64,000 bases of DNA from positions 67,982,501 through 68,046,500 of the forward strand of contig NC_080588.1 of NCBI RefSeq assembly GCF_029962835.1, in the 5' to 3' direction. A program made the translations under genes and the position numbers. This DNA is from Magnolia sinica (taxonomy: Eukaryota; Streptophyta; Magnoliopsida; Magnoliales; Magnoliaceae). The notes beneath the pieces are model-generated. The model was not told the origin of the DNA. It did not search any database and saw only the letters and a program-made list of their open reading frames with translations. Position 1 is the first letter of the stretch. The number at the start of each line of letters is the position of its first letter. Below are positions 47,906 through 59,522 of the stretch, piece by piece.

Positions 47906-47930
47906 AATAGTATCTCAATGTTTTTAATGG

Positions 47931-48018
47931 AGCTGGTCACATTGATGTTATTAATAGCTTTAAACATTAGATTGATCGGATCCTTGCTCTTACTCCAGTG
48001 GTAGACTCTCAGGAGTTG
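47931..48018. repeat. Tandem duplicate of the SINE 5' end and its flank
   Basis: About 88 bases, from GGAGCTGGTCAC through TTGATGTTATTAATAGC to TCTCAGGAGTT, are repeated immediately afterward (48018-48105) with two or three differences. The unit spans host flank plus the head of the SINE, so it is a local duplication that occurred after the SINE inserted. Confidence 0.8.
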
Positions 48019-48066
48019 GAGCTGGTCACGTTGATGTTATTAATAGCTTTAAACATTAGATTGATC

Positions 48067-48198
48067 GGATCCTTGCTCTTACTCCGGTGGTAGACTCTCA
48101 GGAGTTTCAACACCTGGTTGAGGGTTCGAGTAACCATAGGTGGTGAAATCCCACTACGGCGTGAGTGTCTGGTGGTGTGTAATTAAGAAAAAAAAAAA
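48067..48198 (+). mobile_element. tRNA-derived SINE, copy 1
   Basis: The body is about 132 bases from GGATCCTTGCTCTTACTCC to an A tail. The head has an A-box-like GTGGTAGACTCTCAGG and a B-box GGTTCGAGTAACC. Perfect 14-bp target duplications ACATTAGATTGATC flank it (48053-48066 and 48199-48212). Copy 2 at 56393-56553 shares the body. The RNA polymerase III promoter boxes and A tail define a SINE. Confidence 0.88.
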
Positions 48199-48381
48199 AC
48201 ATTAGATTGATCTTTAAGGTTTTTTTTTTTTTTCTTTTTTCTTTTTTCTTTTTCCACCAAGTATGGAGCCTATGATCCTATAAGAAAGAAATTTTAAATT
48301 TTAATATGATTTTTCTTGTACTTAAAATTTTTTTGTACTTTAAATAAAGCATTTCAACTAAAAATGTTAATTTAAACAAAG

Positions 48382-48382
<1 letters not shown>

Positions 48383-48472
<90 letters not shown>
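48383..48472. repeat. (AT)n microsatellite
   Basis: About 45 uninterrupted AT units. It is likely to be length-variable and cruciform-prone. Confidence 0.95.
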
Positions 48473-48476
<4 letters not shown>

Positions 48477-49302
48477 CTATGTTAGTTGAATCGACGGGAC
48501 ACCAGTTTGGGCAGATTGGTTATCGATTTGATGGCTAATGTTTCTATCACATTTTCTTGTACTTTGAAATTTCAAAATTATGTTTGAAATTTTTCTCGAG
48601 ATCTTATTATAATTCCATTGTGTGTCTGTAATTTTTTTCTCCAAATCCTATTATAAGTCTACTAAGCAGTGGCATTCAAGGTTGGTCTCTGCAATGGGGA
48701 TGACTAGCTTTGTTTGGAGAATGGTTGTATGGTCTATGTATGGTGTTTTTTGTGGATAAATATTTTCGAAGCTGTAGGGTGGTCATATATGTGTCCGGGA
48801 GGGGCTCAAGTGCTATCATCTTTGGTTCGTGGCTGGTGAATAACTGTATATTTTCTGATAAGAAAAAATGAACTACAAGGCCCACCTGCTACTTATAGAA
48901 GTATCGGACAAGTTACAAGTTCAAACATTTGCAAATTAAATTCAGATAGCTTTTGAGCCGGGGAAGGTGGACCATCTAATTATATTCTGATTTTGGAACT
49001 TATGCCACATTGGCAAGCTTCTCGTCAGTTACTCTCCATTAATCAACCATGACAAAATGCTCGGACCGTGGACAATATTAGGTTCTGTTCACAACCTTTT
49101 TTAGATGGTGACCCACCCAATTATCACGTGGCATCCGTGTGCCTCAATCACAGATCCCATTATTGTTGGAACATGGCCTGAAAACGTTTCTTATGAACAA
49201 TGCTAGCCATCTATCAGATGGTTACCGAGCTGATCGTTAAAGTAAAATAGGATCAAGAGTCCAAATCATGCATGTGCCGAACCCAAATCATAGACCGTTT
49301 AC
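48473..49302. other. Spacer
   Basis: No gene is recognised. A short run of GTGGACCAT-type repeat lies near 48970-49230. Confidence 0.45.
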
Positions 49303-50392
49303 GGCAATGGGTTGGATTGGTACCTTTGTCAACCTGTCCGACCTGCTTCTAAGGCGGTTTTGGGCCAAGCTAAATAGGTAGTCAGTTGGGTTCTGGTTAG
49401 AAAATGTGGCCTGTTTAAGTAAATGGGTTGGGACCACTGGTCTTTTAGCCAAGTGGGCTTAGGTTTGGAATTTAAGTAAATGGGTTTATCCCTACCCAAC
49501 CTGACCCACCCCATTCTTTATGAATGAGGTGGGCTGGATAGCCTGACCGACTAATGTAGGAGGTGGCACATATAAATTCTTAGCATAGTTAGACCAAAAG
49601 AAGGTGGACTAAAAATTGATTATAACTTTTCATCCGTGTATCGTTACGGGATACATAACCTATCAATCTTTACTAAAACAGGCCATTCGAGATGAATTGA
49701 CCAACATACTGTGGGTCACATTTGTCTGTTTCGAGCTGAAAATGTGCGCTTTCAGCTCGAAATTGAAATTTAAGGAAAAACAACTATTTTTATTAATTCT
49801 GATTTTTAAATATTTTCTCAATTTTAAAGTTTTAGGTTTTCTTCTTTTTAGAAATAACTTGTAATCATGTTAGGACACATTAGACAATTATCATTAATAA
49901 AGTTATTTTGAATTTTCTAGAATTAATTTCAAGATATCTCTATGAGTAGTCCAGCGAAGCTCCATGAATTTCGGAGTAGTTATCCCCTTGAAGAAGACAG
50001 TGATCGACCTCAACACACCCTCCCCTACGTCACCCACTCAATTAGTTATTAATGGGTGGGCTAGATGACCCAACCCATCCCATTAGTTATTAATAGGTGG
50101 GCCAGATGACCCAACCCAACCCAACCCAAAACCCAAAACAAACTAATCGATGATACATAGATACATGCACATAAGGTTGGGTCAGGTCTAGTTCAGACGA
50201 GCCCGACCCAAGTACAATTAAATGGCTCAGGCCAGGTCTGGCTTTGGTTTGGTAAGTGTAAGCGGGTCGGTCAGGCAATATGGTAATGGGTCGCCAGTCG
50301 GGTTTAGCCGCTCAGACCGTTTAGTAAACATGTTGGGCTTGGGTGACCTGGACCATGTCTGAACTTGACCCATTGCCACCCCTAATTCCATT
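49303..50392. mobile_element. hAT-like MITE interrupted by an LTR-like repeat
   Basis: The right end TGACCCATTGCCACCCCTAA mirrors the left CGGCAATGGGTTGG. The GGGGTGGCAATGGG terminus is common among plant hAT MITEs. Both halves are rich in GGGTTGGG/CCCAACCC. An unrelated AT-rich repeat sits between about 49570 and 50030. Target duplications are not clear. Confidence 0.5.
49570..50030 (+). repeat. Dispersed LTR-like repeat, copy 2
   Basis: Its tail (49905-50020) matches copy 1 at 4895-5075. The AT-rich body contains AATAAAG near the centre, as LTR R regions often do. No coding part is seen; it is probably a solo LTR remnant. Confidence 0.4.
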
Positions 50393-51135
50393 TGCCCTCA
50401 TATGCACGTGTATATATCCCACACTCACATTGCACGTGCACACGTGTGCATGCTTACACCTTATGTGAAATATCAAATCATGTGTAGATATGTGTGTTCA
50501 AATAAGTCAAGCTTTTACACATTTCTTTGAATATTTGCCAACGACTCTTGTATGTATATTTTCATCATCATATGTACAAAAATAAACAAGTTTGGTGGTC
50601 CACCACACGTTAGGATTACCAAACGCCCCCCTCTTTTTTCTTTTTTTCTGGTCAGAAGACTCTGATAGTGAAATCTGTAGAAACCATACCTAATCAGTTG
50701 ACAGGAATTGTGACAAACACACCCTCTTCCTGGTTTACAGTTTGTTCAAGTGGGACCACTGTACAGTGATCTAGACCATTGATCCATTCAGCCCCACCGT
50801 GGATAGACCATACCCCCAAAATCTCATTTATAAGGCAATCTCAGCATTCCAATTTTTCATGTGCGAATAAACGGTTAACAAGAGAAACACAATATTGGTC
50901 CACATCTAGTGATTAGATCTATAATATAGAAAGAGAATTTCAGAGCATGGTCCATCATGCTGGTTGCATGAGATCAACGGTCTAGATCTTTGAACATGGG
51001 CCCCACATATGCAAAATGAAAACCCAAGTACAGTGTGCATATCCTCCGGCTTCTTAAGATGAGCCATAAGCCCATTTCGTTATTTGTACAGTTTAGGATT
51101 AGAAAATAAAAAAAAATATCAGTATATATTTCAAA
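50393..51135. other. Spacer
   Basis: No gene is recognised. Several CACGTG-like hexamers lie near 50405-50450, without a nearby gene to regulate. Confidence 0.45.
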
Positions 51136-51520
51136 CCGGTTGATACTCTGGAAGGGTACAGTGGTTGATACTCCGGAACTCTTAAAAGGAACATGTTGCA
51201 AAGTATATTAATTCAAAGTAAAACGACAAATTTTTAAAACCCACTATCGCTAAGTTACAATCACAAGATTGGCTGAGTAATCCTAACCTCTGATTGGTGG
51301 ACACTTGTTTGTTGAAATAGGACCATTGGATATTTTCATTTTAAACCGTCCAATAATTGTCCACCTAGATAATAAAAAAAAGTCATTTTTTGTTTCATGA
51401 TACATCTTAACTGGAAACGATGATTTGGATGAATTACACGTATGCCACGTGTGAAATTTCGTAGAAAAATCTAAGTGCCTGTGTATTAACCATCACACTC
51501 TGCCAGAGTATCAAAGTTTT
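51136..51520. mobile_element. Small MITE with TTGATACTCTGG-type ends
   Basis: GGTTGATACTCTGGAAGGGT at the left is mirrored by ACACTCTGCCAGAGTATCAA at the right. The right arm (about 51420-51520) recurs near 845-975 upstream of the glycosyltransferase. It is non-coding, and the superfamily is unassigned. Confidence 0.55.
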
Positions 51521-52036
51521 TCCACATGAGAATGAGATTCTCTGTTTTGGTTTGGTGTCATTGTATCTTGTCTTTGAATGGGAAGTACTGAGAACCCCAA
51601 TCTCCAGCCATCCAAGGATGGCGGGTGGGAATCCCAGCGCATTACAGGATTGGAATTTTCAATTTGGAATGCATGTTGGGATTCCCGCCCATTGGAGTGC
51701 ACCAAATACTTCGTGTGTACCGAAGTAGTGTGTTTGTTATGCAGGAGCACTTCTGATGGGTGTGTAGGATAAGGCAGAATGGGACGTGAGTGCGTAGGAT
51801 AAGGCAAAAAAAATGGATCTAAGGTCATGTCTATATCTAACGTAAACAGAATCTTGAGGTGGGTTTAACCGTCCCATGTTTACATCACATCATGGGTTTG
51901 GTCCACCCACTTTTTTTAACGGTCCACGCACTCCCATTAACTTTTCTTTTGATTACGTTGCTCAAAAAAGAAATGCATAGAAAAGGGAAGAGGAAATGTA
52001 CGGTTACGATGCATTGCACCGGAATAGTGTGGCAAC
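51521..52036. other. Spacer
   Basis: No gene is recognised. GGGAATCCCAGC and its near-inverse GGGATTCCCGCC (51627-51690) form a weak palindrome. Confidence 0.4.
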
Positions 52037-52567
52037 TAGAGTAGGCATGTGACAACTCGACTCGGCAAACTAGACTCATCTGACTCGTTCAATCAGACTC
52101 CATCTAATCGAGATTTGAACTCGTGGGTGTGTCATTCAATCCAAACTCTAGGTTAGTTGAGTTCGAGTCACCCTGTAACTTGAATTGACTTGACTTGAAA
52201 TCCAACTCAATACTAACTAAAGTTAATACAAAACTCAACTTTTATATATATATATATACACACACACTTTAACTTATATATGACTTTTGAGATCTTAGAT
52301 GCCGTGTTACTGACTGGGAGGCTACAATTCTAGCAAATGAGTTTAGGTTTTGAGTTGTGATTTCAAGTTGTAAATACCCATTGCACTTGACCTAACTTAG
52401 TACTTGTGAACGGGTCGAACTTGATCCGGACTAGTTTAGGCTGGACTTGGACTTGAATTGGGTCAGACATGCTAGACTTGGTACCGAGTTGGATCATGCC
52501 TATTTTAAAACTGGGTTGAGCCGAGTCATCCCTAACTTGGTCCAACTCAACTCTATGCCCAACTCTA
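52037..52567. mobile_element. hAT MITE, family C-like, copy 3
   Basis: The ends TAGAGTAGGCATG and inverted CATGCCCA-like TATGCCCAACTCTA form imperfect terminal repeats. Flanking 8-bp duplications GTGGCAAC (52029-52036) and GTGGCAAT (52568-52575) differ by one base. The interior is rich in ACTCGACTCGG/CCGAGTC motifs, as in the other family C copies, and non-coding. Confidence 0.75.
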
Positions 52568-52575
52568 GTGGCAAT

Positions 52576-53158
52576 GTGGGTGTTTATAGATGTAGGGCAC
52601 ATGGTTTAGATATCTAGACTGTTTATCGGATGGGTCCCAATGCGGATGGGTTATGTGTAAACAAACTCCAATATCAAATGGCTCTTAAAACAAAATAATG
52701 GATCGAGATAACTAATATAGGTGGGATGGATGAGATTATCCAATTTGAAAAGATTTTTGGGCAGTATATATGATGTCAAAAAGGAAGATGAGGCGGCTGG
52801 AGGGTGTTTTTGTGAATACTTTCACAAAATGAGGATTTTGAACAAATAAGAAATTCTTAGGGAGTTCTGGCGAAATAAGAGCCAATGGGCGGTTATTATA
52901 GATATTTAGACAGATAAACTAAAGTCAAACTCCCTAGTCCATCAGACATGGACATAATCAAAGAAGTCAAAGTCAATAAAATAGGCAACCAGCCAAGTAA
53001 GTGACATGATTTCTTAAATTTTAATATTTAAAAATAGAAATTTTCGAAATAAATTTATAATTTTGGTCACAAGTGCCACCTTTTTTTTTTTTTTTTTTTT
53101 TGAGCTTGGCCTAAACCCACATGAGTGCATCTAGAGATGTCCGGACCCGGGCCCGGGT
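52576..53158. other. Spacer
   Basis: No gene is recognised. A run of 20 or more T lies near 53080-53101. Confidence 0.45.
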
Positions 53159-53167
53159 GCATGATGG

Positions 53168-53699
53168 GGGAGCGGGTTAGGTGTTACCAGGTAACACCTT
53201 AGTGGGAGTTACCCTTACCGTGTGGGGCTCACCTTAATTGATTTTTTTTTATATCTACGCTGTCCATCCGTTTTTAAAAATAATTTTAGGATATAGTTTA
53301 TATTTTAAGCAGATCCAAATCTCAGGTGGACCACACCATTGGAAAAAGTGACGAATGACTATTTAAAGCTTTTATGGGCTATAAAAGTTTTGGATGAGGC
53401 AGATATTTATATTTTCCCTTCATCCAGGTCTGATTGACCTTATCAACGGGTTAGATGGAAAATAAACATTACGGTGGGTATTACAATGGGCCCTGGTACT
53501 TGTTAATAGTAGGCGTTCAATCACCACTGTTTCCTGTGGTGTGGTCCAACTGCAATTTAGAACTTCTTAATTTTTGTATGCACATCCTAAAATGATCTGG
53601 AAAAAATGAATAGATGGCATTGATATACAACACATCCCCATGATAAGGATAACACCCACTAAGGCGTTACTACTTACTAGTAACACCTAATCGGCCCCC
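53168..53699. mobile_element. Hairpin MITE family A-like with 9-bp target duplication (MULE-type)
   Basis: Perfect 9-bp duplications GCATGATGG (53159-53167 and 53700-53708) flank 532 bases. The ends are imperfect inverted repeats: GGGAGCGGGTTAGGTGTTAC against GGGGGCCGATTAGGTGTTAC. The body has the family-A segments: AATCTCAGGTGGACCACACC and the inverted GTGTGGTCCAACTGCAATTT. A 9-bp duplication is the hallmark of Mutator-like elements, which anchors the superfamily of these hairpins. Confidence 0.82.
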
Positions 53700-53708
53700 G
53701 CATGATGG

Positions 53709-56107
53709 ACTCAGCCTGATTTTAACGGGTCCATGTCCCATTTATTGACCAATGAGAAATGATGTTGGGTAAGGGTCTCACCTTTTACACCCTATTAAAG
53801 ACAGGTCAGGTTAGTATTAATAGAGTGTGTGTGTGTGTGTCTATATATATATATATAAAATTCTGGCAAAAGAAATGAGTTTTCTAAGCTACATACCTAA
53901 TACTATGCACGCTTCAAAGTGGTACATGCATGTGCCCATGATCTAATAATATTTCTATTGGGTGGGCCCAACCAAATAAATGCTCTTATTTATTTCAATC
54001 TGACTTGAAACTTAGATCTAAAGATTGATGGGTACTGAAACTTAATTAGTATAGATGAGTCTTGAAAAACTAGACTTAGACCCAAAAGGACTTAGGCCGC
54101 AAAGACTTGCCCACTTACAGTTATTATAGAACCCGATCTGAATGGGACTCAATTGTAACTTTATTTTAAAAAACCCATTTACAACCTTAAGTGTATAATG
54201 CATCCCATCTATGCATCACTACATCTTCCAACTTAGAATACATGTGTTAGATCTATGGTTTCATCAGGTGGGTCCGACTGAGAGGCCACTTATCATGTAT
54301 GGCTTAAAAATGACTTAGCCAATGTTTTCTTAGCCCTAAAGTTATTACAAACCCTACGCTGACATGATGGATGGTCTAGATCATGCATGCATGCTCTCGT
54401 TTGTAATGACACATCCACATGTGAGGCACATGTGTCATTTACATAATGCAATTTGAGATATGAGCTTTCTATCAAGTGAGCTATTCTGTTTAGAACTTCT
54501 AGCATAAAAATTAGGCCATTTCATGCCTCAGGTGGGCCACATCATATAAAAACAAATAAATGGCTAAAAAATATTTTAATATTTGCAATGTTGTTGTCCA
54601 CCTGAAGAGTGAAATTGTTAGATTTTTAAGTGGACACTTAAGAATCATTTCCAACCTTATGTAAAACCTGAATTTCACACGCATATTTTATATTTGTGTG
54701 AGTGTGGGGGTGTCAGATTTTGGCTCTACATGCACGTATTTCATATTCAAGGGGAAGATAGGCTCCTGCAAGGTGTCTACTACAAAATTTTCTTCTTGAG
54801 AATGTGCTTGGTCATCCACCTTTGGGATTTACTTGGGAGCCCAGGTTCTAGAATTCCAAGGTGGGTCCACATATATGCATGTATAAATTATATTTAAAGA
54901 ACACTTATGTTGAATTGAAATTTTCCTTTGAGAATATTGAAGATGGTGTTGAATTGCATTTCATTGGGAGAATTATATCACAATTTATAGAGTCATACTG
55001 TATTAATTTACACAATCAAGGGGAGATGATTTTGCCAAGTTTTTGACAATCTATAATACATTATTTCTAACTTTACATGCTTTCACATATGGAGATTCTC
55101 TTGACTTTTGGGCTGGAATTTCCTTCTTTAAGAGATGATTTATAAGATATTGAATCTAATGTGGAAGATTGTCTAATAATATAAAGTTAGAATACAAAAT
55201 TTAAATTATAAAATTTATTTGCATAAATCAATCCGCCTTTACTAAACATGATGGGTGCATGGATAAAGAAAATAGATTATCGTCTTCTCAGGAATAGTCC
55301 CTAAATCAACAAGAAAACAAATCTCTAAGCAAAAAAAAAAAAAAAAAAAAAACCCTCATATCTTAATTTGATTTGAAATAAAAATTTCTTCAAAATAATA
55401 AAAATGTCTAAAAATAATAAAAGACATTTAATCCTACCAAAACTCATAAAATATCGTTGACTAAAACAAAAACTACACATCAAAACCAAACTCTTTAAAA
55501 AAATGGAACTTACTGAAATTAGTCAATTCTAATTTTATTTTATTTTTTGGTTGGCACATTTAGTGTACACACACCCCAATGTTATCCACACCCTAATTGG
55601 GAATTGATACCAAGACTTCAGTGTTGAAATGAGGTTATCTTCACTTAGTCTACCATTCGAGTTATGGATTAAAACCCTAATTTTACTCATAAAACAATTG
55701 AATTTTTTAAGTTTTTTTTTTTTTCTTTTGAAGTTTTTTAGCGCTCATTGAACCACGGATAATTTGCGAAGTGTAAAGCTCATCAATAACTTTCCAACAT
55801 TATATTATGCATGTGAAATGGATAACATATTGCAAAGTTATGACCTTCCGAAGTTATAGTGCACATTTAAGCTTCTTTTTTTTAAATTTTTCTTCTCTCC
55901 CTAGTTTGAGACTTCTAGCATCATTTCTTTCAATCTTGGCTATTCATGAAGTCATCTGTCACCCTGTTTTACAACAGGCTCAAAAATAAGCCATCAAAGT
56001 TTAATTTGACCCAAGTTAGGTTGTGAAGGGACCAACTAATGATCGTAGGGATATTTGTGAAGTATTTTAGATGGGTTTGGTTCCATTTTAGTAGGGTGCT
56101 ATATTGC
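53709..56107. other. AT-rich spacer
   Basis: No gene is recognised. A (TG)n(TA)n run lies at about 53825-53857 and long A/T homopolymers near 55330-55352. Short open frames (for example 54694-54897) show no family signature. Confidence 0.5.
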
Positions 56108-56330
56108 TAACGGTGGCAATGGGCCTGGTAGTCATCCTGACCCGACAAGCCAAACCGGTTCTTTGCAGGGCTTGGACCCACTAGCTTGGCTTGCCGGCTA
56201 GGCTTGGGACTTACTTTCATGGCTCAATCAATCTTCAGCCTAGGCTTGCACTCAAGTCATTTTAACCCCCAAGCCCAACCAACCTGACCTTGCCCTGCCC
56301 GACCTGACTCCATACATACATGTGTTATAT
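56108..56330. mobile_element. Partial hAT-like MITE (GGTGGCAATGGG end)
   Basis: CGGTGGCAATGGGCCTGGTA matches the terminus type seen at 49303-50392, followed by GACCCGAC- and CCCAACC-rich sequence. The other end is not found, so it is truncated. Confidence 0.4.
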
Positions 56331-56392
56331 CCCAAGAGTATGCTATTCCAACCTCAATTGGGCAATCCATCCATCTTGAATTGAAACTGTTG

Positions 56393-56553
56393 TGTTTTTT
56401 TTTTTATTTTAAGTAATAATAATTTTTAACACGCGCACACACACCACCACACACTCATGCCGTAGTGGAATTTCACCACCTATGGGTACTCGAACCCTCA
56501 ACCAGGTGTTGAAACTCCTGAGAGTCTACCACCGGAGTAAGAGTAAGGACCCA
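56393..56553 (-). mobile_element. tRNA-derived SINE, copy 2
   Basis: The reverse complement reads GGGTCCTTACTCTTACTCC, then GTGGTAGACTCTCAGG, a B-box GGTTCGAGTACCC and GGTGGTGAAATTCCACTACG, ending in an A tail (a T run on the plus strand). Perfect 14-bp duplications AATTGAAACTGTTG flank it (56379-56392 and 56554-56567). It is the same family as 48067-48198. Confidence 0.88.
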
Positions 56554-56567
56554 AATTGAAACTGTTG

Positions 56568-58824
56568 GTTTCATTCATCTAAAATGTCTATTTCCTTATG
56601 CATGTGTGGCCCACTTGATCAACAGATAAATTAGGAACATTTAAGTAGGAAATAAAGATTTTATCAATTTTTAGGTGCCTAGCTGAATTTTGAGGTGCCT
56701 AACTGCATTTTGAGGGCCATCCTTATTTTGGATGCTAGGGTTTGTCTGCATGTGCCTAAAGCTCTATTAAGATGAACATGTCTTGGACATGTGTGCCAAG
56801 ATGTTGTATTTGAATGACTGATAGAGGCACCCATAGCCGTCGATCATTTCTGAATGGACCAAATACTAGTCCTTGGTAGAGATGAAAGAAGATCCTAAGA
56901 CTGGGAATTTTATTTTTGTTAAAGAGTGTACCACAAGAGCATATATTGAAGAGATGAGCTATTTACATCTGCTAACATCGCACGCACCCATAAGATTTGG
57001 GCTCAATAATAAAGTGGGCATTCAGATGTGAACAGGCTCTCTCATGAAATTTGGGTCATGTATTGTTGAATTCCATCTAATGGGAGTATAATTGCAATAA
57101 GGATGCAGAGTAGATAGCTTTTTGTGTTCTTGTGGGAAGTCTATATCCATGATTCAGCTGAGTACTCTTTCATGGATAACATAATAGTCAAATCCATGGA
57201 AAGTCAAATGAAAAGATGGAATAATCGAATGAAAAAATGCACACTCTGATGGCTACAAGGTGGACTAAAATCATGAATGTTCATTTGTTGAGACTGGTTG
57301 AGTGATCTTAGCCACTGATTGGAAGACTTTCGCACTTTGATTGTGTAGACACCTCACCCAACCAAGGAATAGTCGATCAAGCCGGAACAAAATAATCACT
57401 CTTACACAAAATTCTAGAGCCAATGCACCTTGTCCAAGTCCATATAATTCCGTATAGGTCCATCCTAAACACCTTAGACCCTATTTGAACCAACCCAGTT
57501 CCTAATTCAAGTCATCTAAACCTAAAATTAAGGCTGGATTAGCTCTCTCATCGCAACGAAAATTCAATTTCTGCTGGTACATTTTTTTTTACTCTAGAAG
57601 ATAGTCAAGCGTCCTTGCAATCAACAAACAATCAAGTATTAGAAGTCAAAGATTACTAGTGAAAATCGATTTTTCATTTTTGATGACGATATAATTATGA
57701 TATCATTTACTTAGTTTTCTAATTTTTCTATCATCCCTCCCTCTTATCATAAGCCATGCTTAATCCCTATTACTAAAAAACCTTAAAGAAAATAATATTA
57801 CTCATTTTTCTTTAACCTTTAATCAAATTAGAAAGCCAACTACTAAACCAACCAATGGAAAAGCTTCATGTGTCTCAAAGCTTTCAAAAGCCAATCACAA
57901 GAAGCCACATACTATTTTACTCATTACCTACCCAAAATGATTAAAATGCCGTCACCTTTGATTATTCAATACTTCTCATGCACCCTATTCATTTCTAACA
58001 CAACACAAGCTACATCGTACTTGAGAACTAGGTAAGGATGTCCTAAAGATTATAGGCTAAGTGCTCTCCTCTTTCTGAGAATACTCTCCCATATGTTTCA
58101 GGTACAAAGCTTTAGAGAGTAGGTAACGACATTTTAGATACTAAGAATGAAGTGCTCTCCTCTCGTTAAGACTACCCTCCCACAGGCTTCGTGGAGAAGA
58201 CCCTAGAAGTGAGGTGCATATTGAAGAGCTCCAATCATCTTATTTAACTAAGGAGACTAATGTTTTTCATTTCACGCTCACCTCCAATGTGAGTCCATAG
58301 TCCCGTGATCAAACAAATTTGTAGAGTAGGGTTAAAGATTTAAGAGCTTAGATAATCGTCTCTATTGAACCTTTGTCCAAGTTCTTCATTCTTCATTCAC
58401 ATCTCTAAGCCCTCAGTTAATCCGGATGTTTTATTTATTGATTTCCTTAGCTTGTTTTACATTACATTTACTATTTTGCTATACTTCCCTTTCATGCACC
58501 TTCTTATTATAGATTTGATTTATTTCTTATTATCCATTTATTTATTTTAAGTAATAATCTAGAATTAAAATCTCAAATCCTATAAAGTAAAGGCCATATA
58601 TTTATATGAGTAGAGAAGGATGCTTAACGCCTTTCTTGATATGGAGCCATTTAAACCCAAACCATTCTTTACATTAGATTATTGTGGTTGGGCGGTCTCT
58701 ATCTCATCATAGATTTTAAATTTTTTTCCTAATGGTGACTCCAAACATTTCAATCTCCTCATGTTGCATCATCATTTTAAGGGTCCCTCCAGTGAACTAT
58801 TTAGATTTCATTCGTTCACACCAA
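56568..58824. other. AT-rich spacer
   Basis: No gene is recognised. Near 58030-58200 two related segments (AAGTGCTCTCCTCT with CTCCCA) suggest an old tandem duplication. Confidence 0.45.
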
Positions 58825-59039
58825 GGGTCTATTTAGATACTACCAAATAAGTTACTTTTTCTACTTACAACAATAGATAAGTAACTTATTTGAGATAAGT
58901 AAATTTAGTTTAAGATCAATTATAAGTAACTTTTTTACTTAAAAGTCACTTAATTACTTTACCTTAATTAGTAAAAACCAAGATAAGTTAGTTAAGGCAT
59001 AAGTAGCTTATCTTAAGTAACTTACGATCCAAGCATGCC
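58825..59039. mobile_element. Small AT-rich MITE with AAGTAACTTA motifs
   Basis: GGGTCTATTTAGATAC at the left is imperfectly mirrored by GATCCAAGCATGCC at the right. The core is nearly palindromic around repeated AAGTAACTTA/TAAGTTACTT motifs. The ends resemble Tourist-type (PIF/Harbinger) MITEs, but no TAA target duplication is evident. Confidence 0.55.
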
Positions 59040-59212
59040 ATTTGATGTCTGCTTGATCATTCACTTGGATGCATGGGTCCATCACCAAGGAAAACAATTC
59101 CATTAATTATCATTTTCTATGATCTTTGATTGAAGGGTTATGATTGTGCGACCAATGTGAATTTTTGGCCATGCTCCAACTAAGTCAAGACCTACCTAAC
59201 GTTCTCTGCTGT

Positions 59213-59522
59213 CATTGTGAAAAAGGGGGTGACTCGATCCCCTAGGGACCAACAAGGGGTAGTAAAGGAATATTCACTTGTTGTCCATCAACTACGCCTT
59301 TTGGCCTGATCTTAGGCCCTGACTCAACCTCCGTGGAAGAACCTTGCCGAGGAATCATTAGGTTTTCGAGACATTGGATTCTCACCAATGTTTGCCTTAC
59401 TCAAGCTGACATTCTCAGCTTCGTCCAGGTGCTTCCCTCTAAATGAAACGCTCCTCTACTAATGCATTTTTATATCACACAGCTTTTGCAGATCCTTAGC
59501 CCCATTCATCTTCGGTTCTGAC
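59213..59522 (-). pseudogene. Plastid-derived 23S rRNA fragment in nuclear DNA (NUPT)
   Basis: The reverse complement reads as a central part of the chloroplast large-subunit rRNA: AATGTCAGCTTGAGTAAGGC, then ACATTGGTGAGAATCCAATG, GGCCTAAGATCAGGCC and GAATATTCCTTTACTACCCC. Plastid 23S has the same order (GCGTAGTCGATGGACAACAG, then CCTGTACTACCCC). It carries scattered base changes and small gaps, so it is a decayed nuclear copy. TACTACCCCTTGTTGGTCCC favours plastid over mitochondrial origin. It is recognised from memory of the rRNA. Confidence 0.8.

Noticed and set aside
49616-49864. 82-codon hydrophobic frame
   Set aside because: It lies in an AT-rich LTR-like repeat; the hydrophobicity follows from T-rich codons.
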